64,000 bases of DNA. It comes from JABDEZ01 sp965276955. Its GTDB lineage: Bacteria > Bacteroidota > Bacteroidia > Chitinophagales > Chitinophagaceae. The stretch lies in contig CBDIBP010000005.1 in NCBI GenBank assembly GCA_965276955.1, positions 1 to 64,000 of the forward strand, given 5' to 3'. The notes beneath the pieces were generated by a model. That model was given only the letters and a program-made list of their open reading frames with translations, made no database searches and was not told the DNA's origin. Shown piece by piece: positions 44,801 to 50,785 of this stretch; within the stretch, counting starts at the first letter, position 1, and every line of letters starts with the position of its first letter. A program made the position numbers and the translations under genes.

Positions 44801-45889
44801 GGTGTTAACATACCAGGTCCTGCTGCTACACAGCCTCAGTATAATGCTACAACAAGTGGTAACTATAGTCTATTCGCTACAGACCTGAACGGTTGTACCG
44901 GTACGTCTTCTGCTATACAAGTTACAGCACTGACCGTACCATCCGGATCACTTATAGCTTCGGGTCCTACATCAATATGTGACAGCAGCAATGGGGTAAC
45001 ATTTACCGCACCATCTGGCAGCAACTATACTTACCAATGGTACAACGGCACCGCACTGATACAAGGTGCAACCAACAGTTCTTATAATGCTAATGCCAGT
45101 GGTAATTATTCTGCAGTGATCTCTAATGGTTCATGCAGCTATACAACCCCTGCTGTGAGTGTTACTTCATATCCATTGCCTGCCAACGTTATATCTACTA
45201 CTTCACCACTTACGTTCTGCCAGGGTGGAAGTGCTGTATTGTCTGCAGGTACAGGTATCGGTCTTACTTACCAATGGCAGATGAGTACTGATCTTGGTGT
45301 TACCTGGAGTAATGTATCGACTGCATCTTCCTACACAGCTACTGCAAATGGCCAATACCGTGTTATTTTCACGAACGCAGGCAACTGTTCAGAGATCACA
45401 AATCCGTTGACCATCCAGGTCAATCCTTTGCCATCACCTACTATCACTGCTTATGATGGTGTACTCAGCACAGCATCCGCTGCCTCTACCACTTACCAGT
45501 GGTATAAAAATAACCAGCCAGTAACCGGTGTTACTACTTCAAACACATACACTACAAGCTCTAACGGCGTATATACGGTGTATGTAACGAATAACAATGG
45601 TTGCAGCAACATGTCGCCAGCGTTCAACTTCCAGGGTACCGGTGTTAGTAAGGTGGCAACACAAAACATAAGGATCTATCCAAACCCTGCACGAGATGTT
45701 GTATATATTGATGCTCCATTTACTGTTAACGCTTCAATAAACAGTGTTGATGGTAAGGAAATATTCAGCCAACCTAACGCTAAGAGTCTTAACATATCAG
45801 GTCTTGCAAATGGCATCTATATGATCAGGGTATCTGATGCAGATGGCAACTTGATATCTGTAGAAAAACTGGTGAAGGCTGATAACTAA
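38882..45889 (+). CDS. Giant cell-surface protein with Ig-like repeats and type IX secretion sorting domain
   Basis: A 2335-residue secreted protein. Signal peptide about 1-23 (ending SNA-Q). Residues about 40-160 are unusually Tyr/Gly/Pro/Cys-rich (YTRYGYYPWGTC, GYGYNYYGP). The long middle part (about 300-1670) is Thr/Asn/Gly-rich with beta-helix-like segments (LNVNTAATTLNVDSQLINNG) and two GNW/NWT-type modules near 425 and 1090. About 1678-2250 holds seven Ig/PKD-like repeats of 75-92 residues marked by YQW (LQYQWY, TYRWQ, YTYQWQ, TTYQWQ, YTYQWY, LTYQWQ, TTYQWY). The C-terminal 74 residues (IRIYPNPARDVVYID ... ANGIYMIRVSDADG) are a type A type IX sorting domain, so it should be exported and attached to the surface. 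An adhesin role is inferred. Confidence 0.93.
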   Translation: MKKAFTLFLLVAALLGTSSQSNAQVLNEGFDSASTMFSKPVGWTDSIFNFINAGTSYYPYGYPTWLTDISYSCSWPTTISIAACGSSYTRYGYYPWGTCSTPHPGPYGTMVGYGYNYYGPTVHTTQPGACYNSGMLTYGMYYNTLYQSYYQNLYSTPNPLTNVTAEIATAKMNLSSFFPSTGVGSFRLSYYIWNYNSTTTTNYNEGMVNVYVNNSPWSAGGVLIDSFQWANNTLSSVSSSWVLRQSFLPAQFNTSSSVYIIFKAHGDDQFPVANTSHYYNYYNPFMDDLRVDYIPPCGKPTAQPTNLTFSSSASIVQGSFTAASPAPTGGYIVLRSAGPLQGVPQDNYIYTVGNTITNGTVVSISNGTTFTDVSLTPGTNYTYTAFAISTGPTCSITYDTTLASSAVPYGNTGNITTGSTNIYTWNQSVSGNYQIPTNWTPSRIVPDPTDILVFDNGVSDTVTNVKGEGIGQMNIANNTQVHFRANASAITYTANINAVAGATGINIANGSGLIIDGATSALNLVFGNGSVPTIAGNLEVANTAVVNTINFSNAVTTISSTGQLAAGGSANTDPFSTATATNLIINGTFNHKYTTVGGFVPIATWSPGSTLLISGYTTATAGPASTGLAQTFANFVYNASNQTSAVNWAGAPMTVTGTTNVTSTGSGSWVLAGTQGYIYNLNNFVQAGGTVDLASGANATAAQVVNIKGTLNQLGGIIKSSGIGTTQPILYFSGTTGQQSVTLSNSPAGPIVYRVGNAAGINLIGINTMGSTPILYINSGGGVRISTTNANPINTSLLLQYATTNSTLTYDTSGNITATTAVWPTSTPPFNVVINVNTGNAVKVPFNATIPGTLTFLSGDIDMSTYNLTVGNNTLATNLGSIVEPIAGSAFINVLGNGNVRLTTGSLTRWFGTAGLPIAATFPNSSTGLTSQGYFPISYGASNRNVYIYFSSNNALGAGGTITVTHNPATGTSLLTPAVVDNTPPAYTMQVRTNASWSFTASSQLTLIAGASLAVKTTAGNLINPINVSQLRMTHLTTDPGANGGGGGGAPNFTATRNTLQITDLTGTPWYVSAASADIATGTNGVYTAITNGNWTTASAWDIGVVPTAANLCVINPGVTTTVNTATSAAKALTVLGTLNVNTAATTLNVDSQLINNGVVNVNGGTLLTNTNGTANATTLASFVGIYNYGNFTMNGGTVTMGPLNGGNKPFQNFGGLTVGTGTMTINGSFGSLPGSYFTQTGGNIVVDGNAGGNPLLSVPHGRAVFSLSTPLLNLWGGNVTIVDPHADTTYNNALALPYTFEYVTGVSALYNDSSAHTFTFGNGLSTDPAGSARGFFVSTASNAGVFNFSNMVVNGPGGTNREITPAASLGIQNSLIINNGGEYRMSGHDLVFNGNLTVNTGGKLSTDDASALTFGQLKFVGTNTSATVNPATPVVLPQTVSGTGIFTNLTTNTANLGNIKVLSSPYVVFNTGSNVIFPSTDMLTFTPVNNVPSRIIMATGNLAETGASASSNNASATNGWVMGGYQKYAAVGALAAANFTYPIGDSNNFTPVTLTTTGSVPNNILTAGNIAVSTKGGYSINLPFSTFNPAKVLNRTYTITTSPSLVYSPSSISIKFNWMPTDIAPGANYQNFKVGVNPSGTTWYYPHAGTGAATSITEDSLAVTGLAGTYQIGEACPPTVITQQPAAPGGCINAGSILMTVIATGANLQYQWYHIGTPGPLVNNGAIAGANSSSYSKLLPSYSDSGTYYVVITGACAAPDTSVKVKFIPGSAPPIVAQPLSSAVCFGYPTSISVTAINALTYRWQKNNVDIPSAPNSNVYNINSISVLDTGRYRVIVGNGCATADTSFVAYISLLPLPQATITTNTPLAFCQGGNVSLAGTIGTGYTYQWQNDGTNITGFTNSVYTAITPGRYTVAVTDVNHCTAISAPDSVTVFPSPTANASPLSPTTFCSGGSVGLVGSTSGTTYQWQIGGVNIPGPAATQPQYNATTSGNYSLFATDLNGCTGTSSAIQVTALTVPSGSLIASGPTSICDSSNGVTFTAPSGSNYTYQWYNGTALIQGATNSSYNANASGNYSAVISNGSCSYTTPAVSVTSYPLPANVISTTSPLTFCQGGSAVLSAGTGIGLTYQWQMSTDLGVTWSNVSTASSYTATANGQYRVIFTNAGNCSEITNPLTIQVNPLPSPTITAYDGVLSTASAASTTYQWYKNNQPVTGVTTSNTYTTSSNGVYTVYVTNNNGCSNMSPAFNFQGTGVSKVATQNIRIYPNPARDVVYIDAPFTVNASINSVDGKEIFSQPNAKSLNISGLANGIYMIRVSDADGNLISVEKLVKADN

Positions 45890-45907
45890 AATTAGCTGCA
45901 TCATCTT

Positions 45908-45949
45908 TAAATAGGAACAGGGTAACCATATGGTTACCCTGTTCCTATT
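45908..45949. terminator. Perfect 42-bp palindrome after the giant gene
   Basis: Two 21-base arms (45908-45928 and 45929-45949) are exact reverse complements with no spacer. As RNA it would form a stem of about 19 bp with a minimal loop at CATATG. It lies 18 bases after the stop codon and most likely acts as a terminator, although only TATTT follows. Confidence 0.75.
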
Positions 45950-46245
45950 TACACTATACTCTGGAATGATATAAGTATTCTTGACGGATAGTTTTGTAGT
46001 TGAAAAGAGGTGGTAGTTGTGGTGATTGTCCTGTAGGTTGTATAGCATTCGTCAGCAAATAATTATTGCACCCTACTAAGTTCAATGTATCATGGATGTC
46101 GGGAAATGATTCTAACCTGAAAATTGATGAAAGTATTGTGGGCACAATGACTTGCAATAGGTAAGACTATTATTGGAATAAATAGCACATGGGTGGATAT
46201 TGTATTGTGTATTTAATACAATAATGATCGACAGTAAGAAAAGTA
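45950..46245. other. Intergenic region with no recognised feature
   Basis: About 300 bases between the palindrome and the end of a lipoprotein gene. Short open frames on the minus strand have no signal sequence or recognisable motif. Nothing supported is seen. Confidence 0.4.
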
Positions 46246-46722
46246 CTAAGGTCTTATAATAAAATTGGGAGTGGTAATGTGATTGCTGGTATTACGTGCT
46301 CGGTCGGCAATATAGATCTCGTAATTAAGTGTATCACCAAATTTGGAGTGGATAGAATCGGGACGGGGTGATAAAAGTGCTGCCAGCTGTTGGAAGATAA
46401 TAGTGCCTTCGAGACCTTTTGAAGAGTTTTCTACACCTTTATCAATGGTCGGAAAAAAATACCCTACATAGCCTGTATCGTACCTGCTATCTTTAAGATA
46501 TATATCGTAGTAGCCTTTGGTGTTATTAGGGTCCACACCTTCATCTGCATCTCCATCTATAAAGTGAATGAGCATGGTCACTGTGTCATACGGAGAACCT
46601 GCTACCACAGAATCTCCCTGGAAGCCTGCTAAGCTTATTTTTGGTATTTTTGACACAGTATTCTTTTGGCAAGATACTATCAGTATTGGTACTAAGAACA
46701 GGATCGCCCAACAACGTTTCAT
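46246..46722 (-). CDS. Hypothetical lipoprotein
   Basis: A 158-residue protein starting MKRCWAILFLVPILIVSCQKN, a lipoprotein signal with lipobox IVSC and lipidation at the second cysteine (residue 18). The mature part is soluble, with an acidic stretch HFIDGDADEGVDPNN and YYDIYLKDSRYDTGY, reminiscent of Bacteroidota lipoproteins that begin with a single Ig-like strand set. The family is not recognised with certainty. The ATG at 46722 follows a -7 box (TAACTTTG, minus strand, 46729-46736) by only 6 bases. It is divergent from the LuxE-like gene, whose probable start is 20 bases away. Confidence 0.75.
   Translation of the reverse strand: MKRCWAILFLVPILIVSCQKNTVSKIPKISLAGFQGDSVVAGSPYDTVTMLIHFIDGDADEGVDPNNTKGYYDIYLKDSRYDTGYVGYFFPTIDKGVENSSKGLEGTIIFQQLAALLSPRPDSIHSKFGDTLNYEIYIADRARNTSNHITTPNFIIRP
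46636..46652 (+). promoter_or_regulatory. Tandem -7 boxes inside the lipoprotein gene, facing the LuxE-like gene
   Basis: TATTTTTG occurs twice (46636-46643 and 46645-46652). Either would start a transcript about 85-95 bases before the probable LuxE-like start, within the 5' part of the divergent lipoprotein gene. Confidence 0.35.
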
Positions 46723-46728
46723 ATAATC

Positions 46729-46736
46729 CAAAGTTA
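46729..46736 (-). promoter_or_regulatory. -7 promoter box for the lipoprotein gene
   Basis: TAACTTTG on the minus strand matches TAnnTTTG and ends 6 bases before the ATG at 46722, suggesting a leaderless or nearly leaderless mRNA. Confidence 0.4.
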
Positions 46737-46742
46737 ATTAAA

Positions 46743-47735
46743 GTGTCGCATAATTTTAAGTTAATAAATACCGAATATCTGGACAAAGTGAATGGAGATA
46801 ATTTCGAAGAAATCGCTTTATCACTTTTCAGCTATCAGTATGAGAATAATAAACTGTATGGGCAATTTGTTCGGGCTTTGAACATTGATGTAGTTACAGT
46901 AGACACGATCAGCAAAATACCATTTCTTCCTGTCTCGTTCTTTAAAACGCATAAAGTAGTAACTGGCTACCACGAGCACTTTTCTTATGTCTTTGAAAGT
47001 AGCGGCACAACAGCCGAACTGCCTGGAAGGCATTTTGTAGCAGATGGCCAGCTATATGAAGATGCTTTGCTGAAAGGATTTACCAATTTCTATGGCGACC
47101 CGGCGAACTATGTGATAATAGCGTTATTGCCTTCTTATCTGGAGCGAAAAACGGCATCGCTTGTGCATATGGCGAAGGTACTTATGGAAAAAAGCGGACA
47201 TAAAGATGGTGGCTTTTATCTGAATGAATTTGATAAACTGGCTGATGTATTGAAAAGACTGGAAGAGGGACAACAACCTGTGCTGCTTGTAGGGGTTACG
47301 TTCGCATTGCTTGATTTTGCCGAAAGATATCCTATGCATATGAAACATACTGTTGTAATGGAAACTGGTGGTATGAAAGGCCGCAGAACAGAATGGACGC
47401 GCCAACAGGTGCATGAGTATCTGAAACAGCAGTGGGGTATTGATAACGTACATTCTGAATATGGTATGACAGAATTGCTATCGCAGGCATATGCGAGAAA
47501 TGCAGGTATATTTGAAACAAGCCCTACTATGCGTGTGCTGGTGCGCGATATCAATGATCCATTTGATATTAGAAACAGAGGTACTGGCTGCCTTAATATT
47601 GTGGACCTGGCAAATGTATACTCCTGCGCCTTTATTGCTACAGATGATATAGGTACCATACATGATAATGGTTTTGAAGTGCTGGGCCGTGCCGACCACA
47701 GCGCACTGAGGGGATGCAACTTAATGGTGCTATAA
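46743..47735 (+). CDS. LuxE-like acyl-protein synthetase / acyl-transferring enzyme
   Basis: A 330-residue member of the LuxE family of the adenylate-forming superfamily, which activates carboxylic acids as acyl-adenylates. The P-loop-like motif YVFESSGTTAELPGRH corresponds to the SSGTTG core; further marks are LPSYLERKTASLVHMAK, VMETGGMKGRRTEWTR, VHSEYGMTELLSQAY (the YGMTE motif of adenylating enzymes) and IATDDIG. No lux genes are nearby; the family occurs widely outside bioluminescence. The frame is open to 46641, but that part is antisense to the lipoprotein. GTG at 46743 gives VSHNFKLINTEYL, the likely N-terminus, though other non-ATG starts are possible. Confidence 0.85.
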   Translation: MSHNFKLINTEYLDKVNGDNFEEIALSLFSYQYENNKLYGQFVRALNIDVVTVDTISKIPFLPVSFFKTHKVVTGYHEHFSYVFESSGTTAELPGRHFVADGQLYEDALLKGFTNFYGDPANYVIIALLPSYLERKTASLVHMAKVLMEKSGHKDGGFYLNEFDKLADVLKRLEEGQQPVLLVGVTFALLDFAERYPMHMKHTVVMETGGMKGRRTEWTRQQVHEYLKQQWGIDNVHSEYGMTELLSQAYARNAGIFETSPTMRVLVRDINDPFDIRNRGTGCLNIVDLANVYSCAFIATDDIGTIHDNGFEVLGRADHSALRGCNLMVL

Positions 47736-47750
47736 AATTCTTTTCTTTTG

Positions 47751-47780
47751 TTGGGTGATCTGAAAATTTGACTATATTTG
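47751..47780 (+). promoter_or_regulatory. Promoter of tRNA-Leu
   Basis: TTG (47751-47753, or TTTG at 47747-47750) and the -7 box TATATTTG (47773-47780) are separated by 19 bases. The tRNA begins 20 bases after the box. Confidence 0.6.
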
Positions 47781-47800
47781 CACCCCACTAACGCAGAAAT

Positions 47801-47884
47801 GCCCGGGTGGCGAAATTGGTAGACGCACTGTGTTCAGGTCGCAGCGTTCGCAAGGATGTGCTGGTTCGAATCCAGTCCCGGGCA
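47801..47884 (+). tRNA. tRNA-Leu (anticodon CAG)
   Basis: An 84-base cloverleaf. Acceptor GCCCGGG pairs with CCCGGGC, followed by discriminator A; CCA is not encoded. D arm GCG/CGC, anticodon stem CTGTG/CGCAG with loop TTCAGGT and anticodon CAG at 47835-47837, a long class II variable arm, and T arm with GGTTCGAATCC. The long variable arm and the anticodon agree on leucine. Confidence 0.95.
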
Positions 47885-47891
47885 CTTTAGT

Positions 47892-47926
47892 AAAACCCGC
47901 TCATAGAGCGGGTTTTGTTTTTTTTA
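47892..47926 (+). terminator. Terminator after tRNA-Leu
   Basis: Perfect 11-bp stem AAAACCCGCTC / GAGCGGGTTTT with loop ATA, then a T-rich run. It lies 7 bases after the tRNA. Confidence 0.88.
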
Positions 47927-47974
47927 CTTATCGGATATTTGATAAGAATAGAGTTAACCGTACCATGTGCTACA

Positions 47975-48646
47975 TTACTCACTGCGTCCTAATATCACCA
48001 GGTCTATCACATCGCTATTAGCTATAAGGCAAGGGTTGATGCCATCTATACCTTCTGGGATGGGGATATGTAGTTCTCTATAGTAATCGGCCCATGCTGG
48101 GTAGGTTTGGTTGGTTTTAGGCGACTTGAAGGTCATAGGGTTAGTAGAGAAAAGCGGGTTGCCATTTTGCTGGTAGCAGTCCCACACCAGTTCTGAGCAA
48201 TACAGGGCAGAGTCGCCGGGAAGGAACGCGTCATCGTAAGGGGTGCCGATATATTTTTCGGCTTGTGCCACTGCAGGCTTTATAGCACTTTTATACTTGG
48301 CACGCAGTCGCCCTATGTAAATATATGCTGATGTATCGCGTTTCAGGAAGTCGTCAATAGTAGTGCGTTTCACAGCTTTGCCTATTGCTTCTATTACAAA
48401 GGCACTGGCACCTTCTTTATGCACAATGCCGCAATGATTGAACATCCTGCCAGGTTTGCAGGGTGTAGTTTCTATAATGGCATCACAAAGACTGCCGCAG
48501 GGTATTTTCTCAAAGATGATATCACCTTCCTCTAAGAATGAAGCGTAGGGAAGAATCTTGTGTTGAGCATATATATCTGCTTGTTGACAGAAGAAAAGAG
48601 CAAGAATAAGTGCTACTGTGCTGCAATAGTATTTGTTATGGTGCAT
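47975..48646 (-). CDS. YiiX/YebB-like NlpC/P60-superfamily cysteine hydrolase
   Basis: A 223-residue protein with an N-terminal signal sequence (about 1-27, ending YAQ). The permuted papain-like fold of the YiiX group is suggested by LEEGDIIFEKIP, the histidine motif MFNHCGIVHKEG and, downstream, the nucleophile motif LYCSELVWDCYQ, with GTPYDDAFLPGD between them. Members act on peptides, amides or lipids; the substrate is unknown. It lies 9 bases after yraN on the same strand and is probably co-transcribed. Confidence 0.85.
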   Translation of the reverse strand: MHHNKYYCSTVALILALFFCQQADIYAQHKILPYASFLEEGDIIFEKIPCGSLCDAIIETTPCKPGRMFNHCGIVHKEGASAFVIEAIGKAVKRTTIDDFLKRDTSAYIYIGRLRAKYKSAIKPAVAQAEKYIGTPYDDAFLPGDSALYCSELVWDCYQQNGNPLFSTNPMTFKSPKTNQTYPAWADYYRELHIPIPEGIDGINPCLIANSDVIDLVILGRSE

Positions 48647-48655
48647 AAGATGTGT

Positions 48656-49009
48656 CTAATAAAAAGCGTTCTCGTAATGAACTATTTCTTTGGGTTCGTC
48701 CTTTACAAGCAGTATGCTTACAATGTCGAAACGGACGGTATCGCATGGGTTTTTACTAAGGTATGCTGTTACAGCGCTTTTGAGAAATTGTCGTTTTTTT
48801 GCGGTCACAAATTCCTCGGGATAGCCGAAATAATAACTGGTGCGCGTCTTTACCTCTACGAAGACTGTTGTGTTGCCTTGTTGCATTATCAGATCCAGTT
48901 CCCACTTGCCATGCCTCCAATTAGTATTTAAAGTTAAATATCCTTTTTTTAATAAAAAGATCTCGGCAATTTGTTCTCCTTTTATTCCAGTTTCATTATG
49001 TTTGGACAT
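48656..49009 (-). CDS. YraN family protein (UPF0102), predicted nuclease fold
   Basis: A 117-residue protein of the YraN family. GIKGEQIAEIFLLKKGY at the start, then NWRHGKWELDLIM and TVFVEVKTRTS form the PD-(D/E)xK core (E, D, then E-x-K), related to Holliday-junction resolvases. Activity is not demonstrated for the family. The frame is open to 49075, but the ATG at 49009 gives the family's N-terminus MSKHNETGIKGE. The divergent isomerase gene starts only 13 bases away. Confidence 0.92.
   Translation of the reverse strand: MSKHNETGIKGEQIAEIFLLKKGYLTLNTNWRHGKWELDLIMQQGNTTVFVEVKTRTSYYFGYPEEFVTAKKRQFLKSAVTAYLSKNPCDTVRFDIVSILLVKDEPKEIVHYENAFY
48997..49004 (+). promoter_or_regulatory. -7 promoter box for the isomerase, within the yraN start
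   Basis: TATGTTTG matches TAnnTTTG, ends 18 bases before the ATG at 49023 and overlaps the first codons of the divergent yraN gene. Confidence 0.45.
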
Positions 49010-49022
49010 CGAACATAAAAAT

Positions 49023-50009
49023 ATGAAAGAATTAGTATTAAATTTTGCCAGCCAGCTACAAGAATCGCTCATCATTGGTGAATCGCATAATTTTGTTTCA
49101 GATACTAAAGCTGAAATAAGGAACGTAGTGCTTACCGGCCTTGGCGGGAGCGGTATCGGAGGCTCTATAGTGCAGAATTATATATTTGATAAATGTCCGG
49201 TGCCTTTTACTGTGAACAAGGATTATTTCCTGCCATCGTATATCAACCAGAATACGCTGGTCATCATATCATCTTACTCAGGAAATACGGAAGAGACCAC
49301 CGCAGCTATGCAGCAGGCTATAAAAGCTAAAGCCCTCATAGTATGTATATCATCTGGTGGTAAAGTATCTGAAACTGCAAAAAAGAAGAACTTTGATTGC
49401 ATACTGCTACCTGCAGGCATGCCGCCGCGCTCTTGCATAGGTTACTCTATGATACAGGTGTTGTTCACGCTGAACCACTTTGGCCTGATAAAGAACGATT
49501 TTGTAAAGGAGATAAAAGCAGCCATAAAAACGCTGAATGCTGAAGAAAAAAATATACAAAAAACTGCAAAAGCGATAGCTCAGAAGTTTTACGGAAAATT
49601 GCCGCTTATTTACGCGGCATCGCCATACGAAGGACTGGCTATGCGAGTGCGCCAGCAACTGAATGAGAATAGTAAAGTACTGGCCATACATAACTCATTC
49701 CCTGAGCTGAACCACAATGAGCTGGTAGGATGGAAAGATAAGGATGATACAATGGCAGTATTACTGCTGCGCAACGAGGATGATAATGCGCGCATACAGG
49801 CCCGTATGGAAATTAGCAAAAAAATAATAAAGAAGACCGGCGCCAGTGTGACCGAGCTATACTCAATAGGTAAAGGCTATTGGGAGAAGGTATTTTATTT
49901 TATCCATGTTACGGATTGGGTATCTGTGATACTTGCTGAACTGAGAGAAGTTGATTCAATGGAGGTAAAATCGATAGATCTGTTGAAGAATGAGTTGGCT
50001 AAGTTGTAG
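49023..50009 (+). CDS. Bifunctional phosphoglucose/phosphomannose isomerase
   Basis: A 328-residue protein with two SIS sugar-isomerase domains, of the archaeal/Bacteroidota type that interconverts glucose 6-phosphate or mannose 6-phosphate with fructose 6-phosphate. GLGGSGIGGS near residues 39-48 and SSYSGNTEETTAAM hold the phosphate-binding serines and threonines; AASPYEGLAMRVRQQLNENSK, SFPELNHNELVGW and the C-terminal helix with a lysine motif complete the fold. The reading frame runs back to 48840, but that part is antisense to yraN; the ATG at 49023 is the clear start. Single gene, ending at a long hairpin terminator. Confidence 0.92.
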   Translation: MKELVLNFASQLQESLIIGESHNFVSDTKAEIRNVVLTGLGGSGIGGSIVQNYIFDKCPVPFTVNKDYFLPSYINQNTLVIISSYSGNTEETTAAMQQAIKAKALIVCISSGGKVSETAKKKNFDCILLPAGMPPRSCIGYSMIQVLFTLNHFGLIKNDFVKEIKAAIKTLNAEEKNIQKTAKAIAQKFYGKLPLIYAASPYEGLAMRVRQQLNENSKVLAIHNSFPELNHNELVGWKDKDDTMAVLLLRNEDDNARIQARMEISKKIIKKTGASVTELYSIGKGYWEKVFYFIHVTDWVSVILAELREVDSMEVKSIDLLKNELAKL

Positions 50010-50044
50010 TTCAGTAGAAGGCAAATAATAAAAATTATAAAGTT

Positions 50045-50096
50045 GATTTAATACAAAAAGGACTACGACATTATGTAGTCCTTTTTGTATTAAATC
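50045..50096. terminator. Bidirectional terminator with a perfect 22-bp stem
   Basis: Bases 50045-50066 and 50075-50096 are exact reverse complements around an 8-base loop (GACATTAT). The core is AAAAAGGACTAC, with A/T-rich arms giving U runs on both strands. It separates the isomerase and lipoprotein genes, which converge. Confidence 0.9.
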
Positions 50097-50103
50097 GATT
50101 TAT

Positions 50104-50691
50104 TTAGTGCATGCAGCCTTCATATATTCTGGCCCTCATTTCGAAAGCATACGGAGCAAAAGGTTTTATTTTATTCACTGAAGAATCTGCTGATTGTTTG
50201 TTCTCATAAATACCCACTAAAAGAACAATATTTTTTTCAGTAGAGTTGGGCGTATAAAAGCCAAAATATTCGAGACTCAAATGTTCTCCTGTCTCTCTTC
50301 GCGGGAAATATTCGCCTTGGTACATTTCATCATTGATAGTGTCTGGCAGTACAATTTCCTTTTTTGAGAAATTGTAATACCGATCTTCTGTATCAATTGT
50401 AAAATGGGTAGCTTTATTGATATCAAACATGGTTTTCCTGAGTTTGAAATAGTCTTGCCCGGTATCTGCAATCGTCAGATAATAGTAAGCATAGTTTTCG
50501 GATTCAATATCGCTATTAGCGGATACTTCTAGTGTATCTGCTTTTGAATGTGTAAGCGGTCTTTCAACGGAGCTATCGACTGCATTTAATTTTTCTGATT
50601 GTTTATCCACACTATTTTCGTTGCACGACATCAAAAAAACAACAAATATGCTCAACGGGATGTAGTTGTGAAAACAATAACGGGGTATCAT
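50104..50691 (-). CDS. Hypothetical lipoprotein
   Basis: A 195-residue protein beginning MIPRYCFHNYIPLSIFVVFL with lipobox LMSC, lipidated at the cysteine near residue 23, followed by a Ser/Asp/Lys-rich linker (about 25-65). The mature domain alternates strands and acidic turns (YYYLTIADTGQDYFKLRKTM, LSLEYFGFYTPN, NIVLLVGIYE), suggesting a small beta-rich fold, but no family is recognised. The frame opens upstream at 50733; the ATG at 50691 gives the lipoprotein signal. Single gene, terminated by the hairpin at 50045. Confidence 0.7.
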   Translation of the reverse strand: MIPRYCFHNYIPLSIFVVFLMSCNENSVDKQSEKLNAVDSSVERPLTHSKADTLEVSANSDIESENYAYYYLTIADTGQDYFKLRKTMFDINKATHFTIDTEDRYYNFSKKEIVLPDTINDEMYQGEYFPRRETGEHLSLEYFGFYTPNSTEKNIVLLVGIYENKQSADSSVNKIKPFAPYAFEMRARIYEGCMH

Positions 50692-50785
50692 TATGGTATA
50701 TATCTCAAATGTTAGGCTAAAATAAGAATTCACGATGCTTGTGTATCACTGAAACATATTCTTATCAATTCGTTGATATTCAGTA

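Noticed and set aside
43900..45600. Regularly spaced similar words that could suggest a CRISPR array
   Set aside because: The spacing of about 225-276 bases is a whole number of codons in frame, and the words encode the YQW motif of protein repeats.
46743..47735. A lux (bioluminescence) operon suggested by the LuxE-like gene
   Set aside because: No luxA, luxB, luxC or luxD homologue is present in the window; the family is common in non-luminous Bacteroidota.
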